A DNA stretch of 14,292 bases from a bacterium (lineage in GTDB: Bacteria > Bacteroidota > Bacteroidia > Bacteroidales > Bacteroidaceae), in assembly GCA_004562975.1 (NCBI GenBank), contig SFQP01000015.1, forward strand, positions 1 through 14,292, given 5' to 3'. Shown one piece after another: positions 6,546 to 14,200 of the stretch. Both the position numbers and the translations under genes were made by a program. Each line of letters starts with the position of its first letter. Position 1 is the stretch's first letter. The notes beneath the pieces are model-generated. The model was not told the origin of the DNA and did no database searches. It saw nothing but the letters and a program-made list of their open reading frames with translations.

Positions 6546-9512
6546 ATGAACAAGATTACACGATTCTTCTCCTTGTTGCTGTGTCTGGTATTGGCCGGTC
6601 ACGGCTATGCAGCAGTCCCCGTTGAGGTGACTACCATCGAGAATGGCGAGTTTGCCGAGGGCACGGTCTGGTACACGATGACCATCGGTGCCAGCAAACT
6701 GCGCATTTCCAACAACGCCGGTGCCGAGTACATCAAGCTGGGCGGCCAGATTACCGGTGCCGATGCCGAGCTGTGGTGCTTCGCCGGCAACGAGACCGAC
6801 GGCTACCTTATATATAATAAGGAGGCCGGCGCATCGATGGCCTTGGCCGCTCCCACCGCCATGCTGGGCACCACGGGCGGCGCGTCCTACGCCATCCTGA
6901 AAGATGCCGCCGCCCCTGGCGACGGTTACACCAACCTGTGGGACATGGCCGAGGCCACGCAGAAATCCAACGGACAGGCCGTAGGCGTAACGGGCGGTTT
7001 CTACATCAATGAACACGGCTACTCCGCCAACATCCTGAACAACCGCGACAGCAAGCTGGCCTTCTGGTCACAGGGCTACGACGAAGGTTCCGTCATCCTG
7101 ATCGAGGCTGTCACGGCCACCTATACGGTCGACATGACCACCGGTACGTACACCTCCACCAACGCTTCCGGCACCTGGGCCTCGGTATGGTCGTCAAATT
7201 CCACCTCGCCGCAGCTCACCCTCAGCACTGGTTTCAACAACATGGCCAAGAACGGCAACAACCTGACCCTCGCCTCCGGACAGGCCCAAAACAGCGTGTA
7301 CACCATCTCGGCCGGCAGCGACTACATCATCACCGGCTACAAATTCCAGTTCAAGAACAAAGTTGCCAACAGCAATACCCTGAAACTGACCGCCGGCGGA
7401 ACGGAATACAGCGTAACCGACGAAGCACAAAGCCTTGAAATGACGGGGCTGAAGGAGGTTGCGGCCCAGTTCACCCTGAACGGCCACAACCATGAGATGG
7501 AGTTGAGCAACTTCACCGTCAGCATCAGCCGCAGCTTCCGCCAGCCGGAGCCTCAGCAGGAGCTCTTCATCACCGACGGCAGCCGTGCGCCCTACCGCAT
7601 CCCGGCCATCGCCAAAGCGCACAACGGCAACCTGATTGCCATCAGCGACTACCGTCCCTGCGGCGGCGACATCGGCTTCGGCGAGGTGGACATCGTGGCA
7701 CGCATCTCGAAGGACAACGGCCAGACCTGGGGCGATGAGTTCACCATCGGCGACGGCACGGGCGTAAGCGATGCCGTAGACTGCGGCTTCGGCGACGCCG
7801 CCGTGGTGGCCGACAGCGAGAGCGACGAAGTGCTGCTCATCAGCGTTTGCGGCAACACCGTGTACAGCGCAGGCACCACTACGCGCGAAAATCCCAACCG
7901 CGTGGCACGCTTCCGCAGCCATGACAACGGACAGACCTGGGAGGCTTATGAAGAAATCACCGAGAGCATCTACACCCTCTTCGACCAGAGCGCACTGGGT
8001 GCCGTGCAGAGCCTCTTCTTCGGATCGGGCCGCATCTGCCAGAGCCGTCAGGTGAAAGTGGGCCAGTACTACCGTCTGTACGCCGCCCTCTGCGCCCGTC
8101 CCGGCGGCAACCGCGTCATCTACTCCGACGACTTTGGCCAGACCTGGAAGGCACTGGGCAGCATCGACATCTCGCCCGCTCCCGGCGGCGACGAACCGAA
8201 GTGTGAAGAATTGCCCGACGGACGCGTCATCCTCAGCTCGCGCACCTCTGGCGGCCGCATTTACAACTTCTTCACCTACACCAACGTAGAAACCGGCGAA
8301 GGCAGCTGGGCCAACGCCGTGACCTCAAACGCCGGAACAAACGGTGTGAACGCTGCGGGCAACTCGACCAACGGCGAAATTCTCATCCTCCCCGTGAAGC
8401 GCAACGCAGACAACGCCGAAATGTACCTCGCCCTCCAGTCCGTGCCCTTCGGCAGCGGACGCGCCAACGTGGGCATTTACTATAAGGAACTCTCCTCGCT
8501 CAGCGACCTGAAGGACGTGACGGCCTTTGCCTCCGGCTGGGACGGCCGCCATCAGGCAAGCTACATCGGTTCGGCCTACTCCACCATGATCGTGCAGGCC
8601 AACGACTCCATCGCCTTCTTCTATGAAGAGGAGAGCTACGGCAGAGCCTACACCAATGTCTATAAACAGTACTCCGTGGAAGGCATCACCGACGGTGCTT
8701 ACACCTACTACCCCGCCGTAGACCGCACAGCCTTCGTCACCAACTTGCTGAGCGAGAACGTGGCTTCTGTTTCCGACCTCGAGCAGGGCGATGCAGTGGG
8801 CATGATCGACGCTGCCAAGGCCGACGAACTGCTGGCTTCGCTCAACAGCGTGGCCGACGTTTACGCCGCCAACCCTACCGTACAGGGCTATGCCGATGCC
8901 ATGGCCGAGATGGAGGCCAAGATGGCCGCCGCCAAAATCCAGCTGGAAGAAGGCAAGGTGTACACCCTGTGCAATAAAGACCGCGCCGCCAACCCTTTTC
9001 TCGGAACGAGCCAGAACAATGACAACATTGACGGCTCGCACAAGAGGTACCAAGGATATGCCGCTCCCGAAAGCGGCGTGCAGGAGTTTTCCTTCCAGCT
9101 CAACGAGGACGGCACGTGGCTTATCTACAACGAAGAAGCCCAGACTTACATGAGCCGCACCCAGAACTATTACAAGACGGTGTTTCAGGTGGCCGACCGC
9201 GCTGATGCCGGCTCTTACCGTGTGACCTCGGGCACGGACGGATGGTCCATCCTGACCAGCACCGACCCCGTGGCTGCCGCCATCCCCGCCCTACACCTCG
9301 ACGGCTCGAACCAGCTGGTGCAGTGGACCACCTCGGAAGGCGCTTCCATGTGGAAAATCGTGCCGACGGGCAAGCAGACACTCATCGAAGACATCCTGAC
9401 CGCTGCACCCGAGGAAGTGAAGATGTACGACCTGCAGGGCCGCCGCTTGCTCCAGGCTCCGGCACAGGGCATCTTCATCACGTCGGACCGCAAGAAGCAC
9501 CTCAAAAAGTAA
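6546..9512 (+). CDS. Secreted GH33 exo-alpha-sialidase with flanking accessory domains and C-terminal sorting tail
   Basis: It should release terminal sialic acids from glycoconjugates outside the cell. The 988-residue protein starts with a signal peptide (MNKITRFFSLLLCLVLAGHGYA). The catalytic beta-propeller (about 338-720) carries the RIP motif (Arg351) and three Asp boxes: SKDNGQTW 388-395, SHDNGQTW 458-465 and SDDFGQTW 527-534. Matching residue spacing to known GH33 enzymes gives the triad Arg351, Arg566 and Arg639, acid/base Asp375, Glu550 and nucleophile Tyr678. A domain before the propeller (about 35-190) and one after it (about 812-955) look alike (LIYNKEA at 88-94, LIYNEEA at 859-865) and may bind sugar. 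The last 35 residues, beginning VKMYDLQGRR, resemble the sorting tails of type IX secreted Prevotella-like proteins. No sialic-acid uptake or catabolism genes are adjacent. Confidence 0.9.
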   Translation: MNKITRFFSLLLCLVLAGHGYAAVPVEVTTIENGEFAEGTVWYTMTIGASKLRISNNAGAEYIKLGGQITGADAELWCFAGNETDGYLIYNKEAGASMALAAPTAMLGTTGGASYAILKDAAAPGDGYTNLWDMAEATQKSNGQAVGVTGGFYINEHGYSANILNNRDSKLAFWSQGYDEGSVILIEAVTATYTVDMTTGTYTSTNASGTWASVWSSNSTSPQLTLSTGFNNMAKNGNNLTLASGQAQNSVYTISAGSDYIITGYKFQFKNKVANSNTLKLTAGGTEYSVTDEAQSLEMTGLKEVAAQFTLNGHNHEMELSNFTVSISRSFRQPEPQQELFITDGSRAPYRIPAIAKAHNGNLIAISDYRPCGGDIGFGEVDIVARISKDNGQTWGDEFTIGDGTGVSDAVDCGFGDAAVVADSESDEVLLISVCGNTVYSAGTTTRENPNRVARFRSHDNGQTWEAYEEITESIYTLFDQSALGAVQSLFFGSGRICQSRQVKVGQYYRLYAALCARPGGNRVIYSDDFGQTWKALGSIDISPAPGGDEPKCEELPDGRVILSSRTSGGRIYNFFTYTNVETGEGSWANAVTSNAGTNGVNAAGNSTNGEILILPVKRNADNAEMYLALQSVPFGSGRANVGIYYKELSSLSDLKDVTAFASGWDGRHQASYIGSAYSTMIVQANDSIAFFYEEESYGRAYTNVYKQYSVEGITDGAYTYYPAVDRTAFVTNLLSENVASVSDLEQGDAVGMIDAAKADELLASLNSVADVYAANPTVQGYADAMAEMEAKMAAAKIQLEEGKVYTLCNKDRAANPFLGTSQNNDNIDGSHKRYQGYAAPESGVQEFSFQLNEDGTWLIYNEEAQTYMSRTQNYYKTVFQVADRADAGSYRVTSGTDGWSILTSTDPVAAAIPALHLDGSNQLVQWTTSEGASMWKIVPTGKQTLIEDILTAAPEEVKMYDLQGRRLLQAPAQGIFITSDRKKHLKK

Positions 9513-9540
9513 CACGTTGACTGAAACCTGAACATTGAAA

Positions 9541-9616
9541 GAGTTGGAAAGTTTGACGGACACGGCCTGAAAGCGACCCCGAGGTTGGCAAAGGCTTTCC
9601 CCGGACTTTCCAACTC
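9541..9616. repeat. 12-bp perfect inverted repeat between sialidase and upp
   Basis: GAGTTGGAAAGT (9541-9552) and ACTTTCCAACTC (9605-9616) are exact reverse complements separated by 52 bp. The right arm is followed by CATTTTG, only a short T-run. It could be the stem of a terminator for the sialidase message or a structured leader for upp. The rest of the 172-bp gap shows no clear promoter. Confidence 0.6.
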
Positions 9617-9684
9617 ATTTTGTGGAACAGGGCTGCCGCTCCGCAGCGTGCGCCCCGCTCCCTTTCCCATCCACACTGAAAATC

Positions 9685-10362
9685 ATGAAAGTAATCAATC
9701 TGGGAGAACACTCCTCCGTCATCAACGCCTACATGGCACAACTGCGCGACGTGAACGTGCAGGGCAACCGCACCCTCTTCCGCCGCAACCTGAAACGCGT
9801 GGCTCACGCCATGGCCTACGAAGTGAGCCGCACGCTCCGCTATTCTGAAAAACCCATCCAGACCCCGCTGGGCGTGAAGGCCGTGCCCACCTGCGACGAC
9901 CGCTTGGTCATTGGCACCGTGCTGCGCGCCGGACTGGCCTTTCACGAGGGATTTCTCGACATCTTCGACCAGGCGGACTCCGCCTTCGTGGCGGCCTACC
10001 GCGAGGAGGGAACGCCGGGCGAGCTGAAAATCCACGTGGACTACATGGCCGCACCCGCGTTGGAAGGCTGTACCTTCCTGATGGTAGACCCCATGCTCGC
10101 CACGGGCGGCAGTCTGGAACTGTCCTACCGCGCCTTCCTGCGCCACGGCACACCGGCGCACCTCCACCTGTGCTGCGTCATCGCTGCCGAAGCGGGCATC
10201 AGCCACTTGCAGGAAGTTTTCCCCTCGGACAACGTGACGCTCTGGGTGGCCGGCGTGGATGCCGAACTGAACGCCGATGCCTACATCGTGCCCGGGCTGG
10301 GCGATGCGGGCGACCTGTCCTTCGGGCCGAAACTCAGCAACCCAATGGTCCATAACGAATAA
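9685..10362 (+). CDS. upp: Uracil phosphoribosyltransferase
   Basis: This salvage enzyme makes UMP from uracil and PRPP in the cytoplasm. The 225-residue protein has the PRPP-binding loop MVDPMLATGG (133-142) and the uracil-binding C-terminal stretch YIVPGLGDAGDLSFG (200-214), both diagnostic. 'IGTVLRAGLAFHEGF' (76-90) is the usual dimer and active-site segment. The start is ATG at 9685, giving MKVINLGEHSSVINAYMAQL; the frame is open for 21 codons upstream, but those translate to unrelated sequence in the intergenic repeat. Length is slightly above the roughly 210 residues usual in other phyla. The xer gene follows 53 bp downstream and may share the transcript. Confidence 0.93.
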   Translation: MKVINLGEHSSVINAYMAQLRDVNVQGNRTLFRRNLKRVAHAMAYEVSRTLRYSEKPIQTPLGVKAVPTCDDRLVIGTVLRAGLAFHEGFLDIFDQADSAFVAAYREEGTPGELKIHVDYMAAPALEGCTFLMVDPMLATGGSLELSYRAFLRHGTPAHLHLCCVIAAEAGISHLQEVFPSDNVTLWVAGVDAELNADAYIVPGLGDAGDLSFGPKLSNPMVHNE

Positions 10363-10415
10363 CCCCGGTTGCTCCGAATGCACGCGCAGCCAATTATTCA
10401 TTGTTCAATCCATCC

Positions 10416-11312
10416 ATGATGTCCATCCTCCGGAAATACCGCGCCTACATCCTGTTGGAAAAAGGGTTGTCGGAGAACACGCGCAAAGCCTACGCCGGCG
10501 ATGTGGAAAAGCTGCTCGGCTTCCTGGCCGACGAGGGCATCGACGTGCGCAGCTGCACCCTTGACGACCTGCACCACTTTGCCGCCTCGCTCCACGACAT
10601 AGGCATATCGGCTGTTTCCGTGGCCCGCATCCTGTGCGGCGTGCGCTCCTTCTTCACCTTCCTGCTGCAAGACGGCTACATCGAAGCCGACCCCACGGAA
10701 CTACTGGAGTCGCCCAAGAAGCCGGAACACCTGCCCGCCGTGCTCACGCTTCAGGAGGTGGACGCGCTGGAGGCGGCCATCGACCAGAGCCTGCCCGAGG
10801 GAAGGCGCGACCACGCCATGATCGAGGTGCTCTACAGCTGCGGACTGCGTGTGAGCGAGCTCTGCGGCCTGCAACTGAGCGACCTCTTCCTCGACGAGGG
10901 CTTTCTGCGCGTCACGGGCAAGGGCAACAAGCAGCGGCTCGTGCCCGTTTCGCCCAAGGCCGTGGGCGAACTGAAAAGGTGGACGGACGAGCGGCGGCTC
11001 ATCGACATCCGGCCCGGCGAGGAGGACTATGTGTTTGTGAGCCACCGCCGGGGGCGGCACCTCTCGCGCATCACGGTGTTCCACAACCTGCAAGTCTACG
11101 CCCGGCTGGCAGGTATCGAAAAGAACATCTCGCCCCACACGCTGCGCCACACCTTTGCCACCCACCTGCTGGAGGGCGGGGCCAACCTGCGCGCCATCCA
11201 GGCGATGCTCGGCCATGAGAGCATAGCTACCACGCAGCTCTACACCCACCTGGATCGCTCCTTCCTCCGCGAACAAGTGCTCTGCCATTTGCCACGCAAC
11301 CACCGGGAGTGA
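10416..11312 (+). CDS. xerD: Xer-type tyrosine recombinase
   Basis: The 298-residue protein has an N-terminal SAM-like core-binding domain (about 1-90) and a C-terminal catalytic domain with all expected residues: Arg145 in GLRVSEL, Lys169 in TGKGNKQR, His241 and Arg244 in PHTLRHTFATH, His267 in LGHESIATT and the nucleophile Tyr276 in QLYTHL. Xer recombinases resolve chromosome dimers at dif during division. Length, intact motifs and housekeeping surroundings favour the chromosomal Xer role over a mobile-element integrase, although XerC and XerD cannot be told apart with certainty here. I chose ATG at 10416; ATG at 10419 is equally good, and a TTG at 10401 extends the frame by five codons. 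It lies 53 bp after upp with no promoter seen between them. Confidence 0.88.
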   Translation: MMSILRKYRAYILLEKGLSENTRKAYAGDVEKLLGFLADEGIDVRSCTLDDLHHFAASLHDIGISAVSVARILCGVRSFFTFLLQDGYIEADPTELLESPKKPEHLPAVLTLQEVDALEAAIDQSLPEGRRDHAMIEVLYSCGLRVSELCGLQLSDLFLDEGFLRVTGKGNKQRLVPVSPKAVGELKRWTDERRLIDIRPGEEDYVFVSHRRGRHLSRITVFHNLQVYARLAGIEKNISPHTLRHTFATHLLEGGANLRAIQAMLGHESIATTQLYTHLDRSFLREQVLCHLPRNHRE

Positions 11313-11374
11313 GCCTCGCCGGAACTTTGTACACAAGTTCCGGAGGGGATGAGGGATGAAGTTATGAGAGATGA

Positions 11375-11460
11375 GGTTATGAGGTTATAAAATTACTGTT
11401 AGAAGTTTTCGCATATCAGAAAAGACGATACTCCGAGAGTAACTTTATAACCTCATAACC
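11375..11460. repeat. 17-bp perfect inverted repeat within GGTTATGAGG-type repeats
   Basis: GGTTATGAGGTTATAAA (11375-11391) and TTTATAACCTCATAACC (11444-11460) are exact reverse complements. After one unpaired base on the right side, TTACT (11393-11397) and AGTAA (11438-11442) extend the stem, leaving a 40-nt loop. Related units flank it: GGGATGAGGGATGAAGTTATGAG on the left and CTAATAACCTTATAACCTCA... to 11517 on the right, so both arms are imperfect repeats of a (GAGG)TTAT motif. It could terminate the upp-xer message or belong to a dispersed intergenic repeat family. Genome-wide copy number cannot be seen from here. Confidence 0.8.
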
Positions 11461-11559
11461 CAGAGAGCGAAGCGACCCTAACCTAATAACCTTATAACCT
11501 CATCCCTCATAACCTCCAAGACAAAATGAAGGACAACCCTGGATTTTCCCAAAAAGCCC

Positions 11560-11591
11560 TTTGCCGAAAAAACCATAAATAAGTAAGTTTG
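11560..11591 (+). promoter_or_regulatory. Predicted promoter of the Omp28-like gene
   Basis: TTTG (11560-11563) is followed after 20 bp by TAAGTTTG (11584-11591), exact matches to both Bacteroidota promoter boxes at the preferred spacing. Transcription would start near 11598, 36 bp before the ATG. This is the best promoter in the window. Confidence 0.7.
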
Positions 11592-11626
11592 CCACCGTTA
11601 ACCCAACGTACGACAAACTTACTTAT
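11579..11626. promoter_or_regulatory. 13-bp inverted repeat overlapping the Omp28-like promoter
   Basis: ATAAGTAAGTTTG (11579-11591) and CAAACTTACTTAT (11614-11626) are exact reverse complements with a 22-bp spacer, which itself contains CGTT...AACG. The left arm contains the predicted -7 box, and the right arm lies in the leader just before the start codon. A dimeric regulator bound here would cover the promoter. Confidence 0.6.
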
Positions 11627-11633
11627 CTGTTTT

Positions 11634-13685
11634 ATGACACATTTTACACTTTCCAAACTCCTCTGCCTGCTGTTCGGGCTACCCTTCTGCCTGAACGCCA
11701 TGAGCCAGTCCGCCCTCCAGCGGCAAGCCATGCAAAAGGCACGCGCCCAATGGGAAACCCACCAACTGCGCGCCATGAAACCCGGCCAACCCGTCCGCGT
11801 GGCCGAGAAGTCGGCTGCGGTCCAAGACCCCAAAACGCTGACCAACCTGCCGGCTGACTCCGCCATCTTTGTGCAGAACTTCATCGATGCCGAAGCGGGC
11901 GACACCATCGGCTACAGCACCATCCTCGACACGGACCTGCTGGCCTACTTCATGGGCAACACCATCACGAAAATCCAAACCGTAGTGCCGGCGGGAGCCG
12001 CCTGGGGCGAACTCTGGGTAGTGGATGCCAACACCCCGACCGACACACTGTACAAGGCTCCCCTGCCAGCCGACTATCCCGGAGACGAAATCGGCGAATA
12101 TCCCTGCAACGTGAAAATCGACTCGCTACGGATGCTCAACGTGGGATTTACCGTTTACTTTGACCAACAACACGAGCTGCACGCCCACATCGTGCCCTGC
12201 AACCGCAACGGCGCGTTCCTCGTGTACGACAGCAAGGTAGGAAAGCCCTATGCCCTCGACTATACCTATATGCGCTACTTTATGTACGGCGACCCGCACC
12301 TCTGCTACGGCATCTACCTGAACTGCGTCACCGAAGGCGAGGCCGGACTGAAGCCCTACGAAATCAAGCTGGACGATGTGACCCACACCCGTTCCTTCAT
12401 CGGCGAAGAAGAAGCCACATTCGGCATCGGCATCACCAACTATGGCACGGAGGGCATCCCCTCGGCCACGCTGCGCTGCCGCCTCGGCGATGCCACGGAG
12501 GACCTCGCCTTCAACAAACCGCTGGGCTACCTCTACTACGGCTACATCGAGTCGTCGCTGCCCACGCCCCACGAAGCCGTGCGCGTGCCCCTCACGGTGC
12601 AGCTCGTTGAAGTGGGAGGCGAGGACGTGTCGGCCGGCGAGAGCGAAGCCAGCGGCTCCATCACGAAGGTAGACCCTGCCCTCTCCGTGAACCGCATGGC
12701 GGTGATGGAGGAATTTACGGGAGGCTGGTGCGGATGGTGTCCGCGCGGAGCCAGGGCCATCGAACTCCTGATGGAAGATTATAGTGACCGCTTCATCCCC
12801 ATTGCCGTCCATCAGAACGACGCGCTGGAGTCGGAGGACTTCATGTACGTGCTGAGACAGTACGGCACGAACGGATTTCCCGGATTTGCCATGAACCGGC
12901 TCGTCAGCGGCGACCCCTACTACGGCAGCAGCGAATACGGCGGCGGCAACATGGGCGTGAAGAAGGACATCGCCCACATCCGCGAACTGCCCTGCGAAGC
13001 CACGGTGCAGATTGCGGACTACGCACTGGACAACGACACGAAAGAACTGCAGATTACCACCTCGACCTCCTTCAGCATCGACTGCGCCACGGCACCCTAC
13101 CGCCTGACCTACGCGCTGACGGAGGACAGCCTGAAAGTGGCACAGAGCAACTACTATTCCACCGATTACGGCGGCTCGCTCGACAATACGCCGGACGACC
13201 TGGCGGACCTCGTGAGCATGCCGGGCAAGTATTGGGCCATCTGCGACCACGTGGCTCGCAGCATCACGGAGCCGGAAGGCGTGGAGGGCACCATCAGCGC
13301 ACCCATCGAAAAGGGGAAGACGCAGTCCTTCACTTACCGCATGACGCTGCCCGAGAACATCGAAAAACCGGAGAATGCCACAGTGATTGTCCTGCTGATT
13401 GACCAGGGAACGAAGGAAATCCTCAACGCCGCCTCGGCACCGCTGAGCGCATTGAGCGGCATCGATGCCGTGAAAGCAGAAACAGCAACGCCTAAAGTGG
13501 AAGTCGTCGGCGGACAGTTGTGCGTAGAGGTTGCCGATGCCGAAGTCCGCGTGTACAATGCCGCCGGCGCACAGGTGGCCGCACGCCGCGTAAACGGCCA
13601 AGCCGGCTTCTGCCTCGCACCGGGCTGCTATGTGGTACGCACAAGCAGCGGCAACGGCACGCATACGGCGAAGGTGGCACTGTAA
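11634..13685 (+). CDS. Secreted Omp28-like protein with thioredoxin-like CxxC and T9SS-type C-terminus
   Basis: The 683-residue protein begins with a signal peptide (LSKLLCLLFGLPFCLNA). Residues about 25-350 form a beta-rich region I do not recognise. From about residue 355 the line MAVMEEFTGGWCGWCPRG carries a CGWC motif (Cys366, Cys369) in a thioredoxin-like fold, continuing 'YGTNGFPGFAMNR' with the expected cis-proline region; this is the pattern of the Omp28-related family of Bacteroidota. The C-terminal 80 residues end in 'VRVYNAAGAQVAARRVN...CYVVRTSSGNGTHTAKVAL', a type A-like sorting domain for type IX secretion. A surface or extracellular thiol-disulfide role is inferred; the family's actual function is unclear. 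ATG at 11634 is chosen because the upstream extension of the frame begins inside the promoter. It appears to be a single-gene transcript. Confidence 0.85.
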   Translation: MTHFTLSKLLCLLFGLPFCLNAMSQSALQRQAMQKARAQWETHQLRAMKPGQPVRVAEKSAAVQDPKTLTNLPADSAIFVQNFIDAEAGDTIGYSTILDTDLLAYFMGNTITKIQTVVPAGAAWGELWVVDANTPTDTLYKAPLPADYPGDEIGEYPCNVKIDSLRMLNVGFTVYFDQQHELHAHIVPCNRNGAFLVYDSKVGKPYALDYTYMRYFMYGDPHLCYGIYLNCVTEGEAGLKPYEIKLDDVTHTRSFIGEEEATFGIGITNYGTEGIPSATLRCRLGDATEDLAFNKPLGYLYYGYIESSLPTPHEAVRVPLTVQLVEVGGEDVSAGESEASGSITKVDPALSVNRMAVMEEFTGGWCGWCPRGARAIELLMEDYSDRFIPIAVHQNDALESEDFMYVLRQYGTNGFPGFAMNRLVSGDPYYGSSEYGGGNMGVKKDIAHIRELPCEATVQIADYALDNDTKELQITTSTSFSIDCATAPYRLTYALTEDSLKVAQSNYYSTDYGGSLDNTPDDLADLVSMPGKYWAICDHVARSITEPEGVEGTISAPIEKGKTQSFTYRMTLPENIEKPENATVIVLLIDQGTKEILNAASAPLSALSGIDAVKAETATPKVEVVGGQLCVEVADAEVRVYNAAGAQVAARRVNGQAGFCLAPGCYVVRTSSGNGTHTAKVAL

Positions 13686-13750
13686 AGTATGATTATTGGT
13701 GAACGGTAAAACGGTTTCTTTACACGAATAATATACGTTCTATTCATGCA

Positions 13751-13822
13751 TTCAAGGCAAAACCCTTTCGGGGCGCAAGTTCAAGGCCATCAGGCTGCGC
13801 CCCGAAGGGGTTTTGCCTTGAA
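13751..13822. terminator. 27-bp near-perfect hairpin, possible bidirectional terminator
   Basis: The arms 13751-13777 and 13796-13822 pair over 27 bp with a single mismatch, around an 18-nt loop (13778-13795). The right arm contains CCCC-GAA-GGGG followed by TTTT, a compact intrinsic-terminator shape on the plus strand; the left arm gives CCC-GAAA-GGG followed by TTTT on the minus strand. That symmetry suits a bidirectional terminator after the Omp28-like gene, which ends 65 bp upstream. The heptamer TTCAAGG occurs again in the loop. A mobile hairpin repeat is the alternative. Confidence 0.6.
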
Positions 13823-14200
13823 CGCTTCTGGCCTACCTTATCGGTTTCAGGTGATGATTTTAAAGACGCGATGAATACTCCGCAGACTTACGGCCTTGAG
13901 GATCCCATTGTATCACTGAAGTTCCGGGAGGCGGCCCACACCCGCAAAAAGGTCACGGAACATTTCACCATTAACCGCCCATCCATTCACGCTCTTCTAT
14001 ACGTATTTTTGTCCTCCAAAAAATCATTCAAAGCTTCAAGACCAGCTGTTTCCTGTTGATTTACAATGGAAAAGCGTGTGAAACATTGCCTTTTCAAATA
14101 TTCACACCGCGCGTTCATGATTATGCCGCTTGGTTCCTAGTTTTGAGGCGGTTTCCCGGTTTGAAGCTTTGCTTTCTCCGTCCTTCGCAAGCGTTTGTCT
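13823..14200. other. Intergenic stretch without a confident gene, possible decayed coding sequence
   Basis: These 378 bp look lower in GC than the genes to the left. A minus-strand frame from ATG at 14118 to a stop at 13987 gives 43 residues ending GLEALNDFLEDKNTYRRA, which reads like the C-terminus of a real protein. An in-frame stop lies eight codons upstream of that ATG, so it may be a remnant. A plus-strand frame at 13871-14059 (62 residues, starting MNTPQTYGLEDP) overlaps it on the other strand. I recognise neither protein, and no promoter is evident for either. Confidence 0.35.

Noticed and set aside
10401..11312. Xer recombinase as the integrase of an integrated element
   Set aside because: No attachment-site repeats, tRNA gene, phage genes or conjugation genes lie nearby, and the protein has the length and motifs of a chromosomal Xer.
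11341..11517. CRISPR array
   Set aside because: The units are inverted, irregular in length and not separated by unique spacers of constant size.
12126..13664. A 512-codon open frame on the minus strand opposite the Omp28-like gene
   Set aside because: The plus-strand protein has a signal peptide, a CxxC motif and a sorting domain with a good promoter; the antisense translation is rich in His, Val and Arg, as expected of a shadow frame.
13871..14059. 62-codon plus-strand frame MNTPQTYG...
   Set aside because: No promoter, no recognisable motif, and it overlaps a more protein-like minus-strand frame; kept only as part of the intergenic description.
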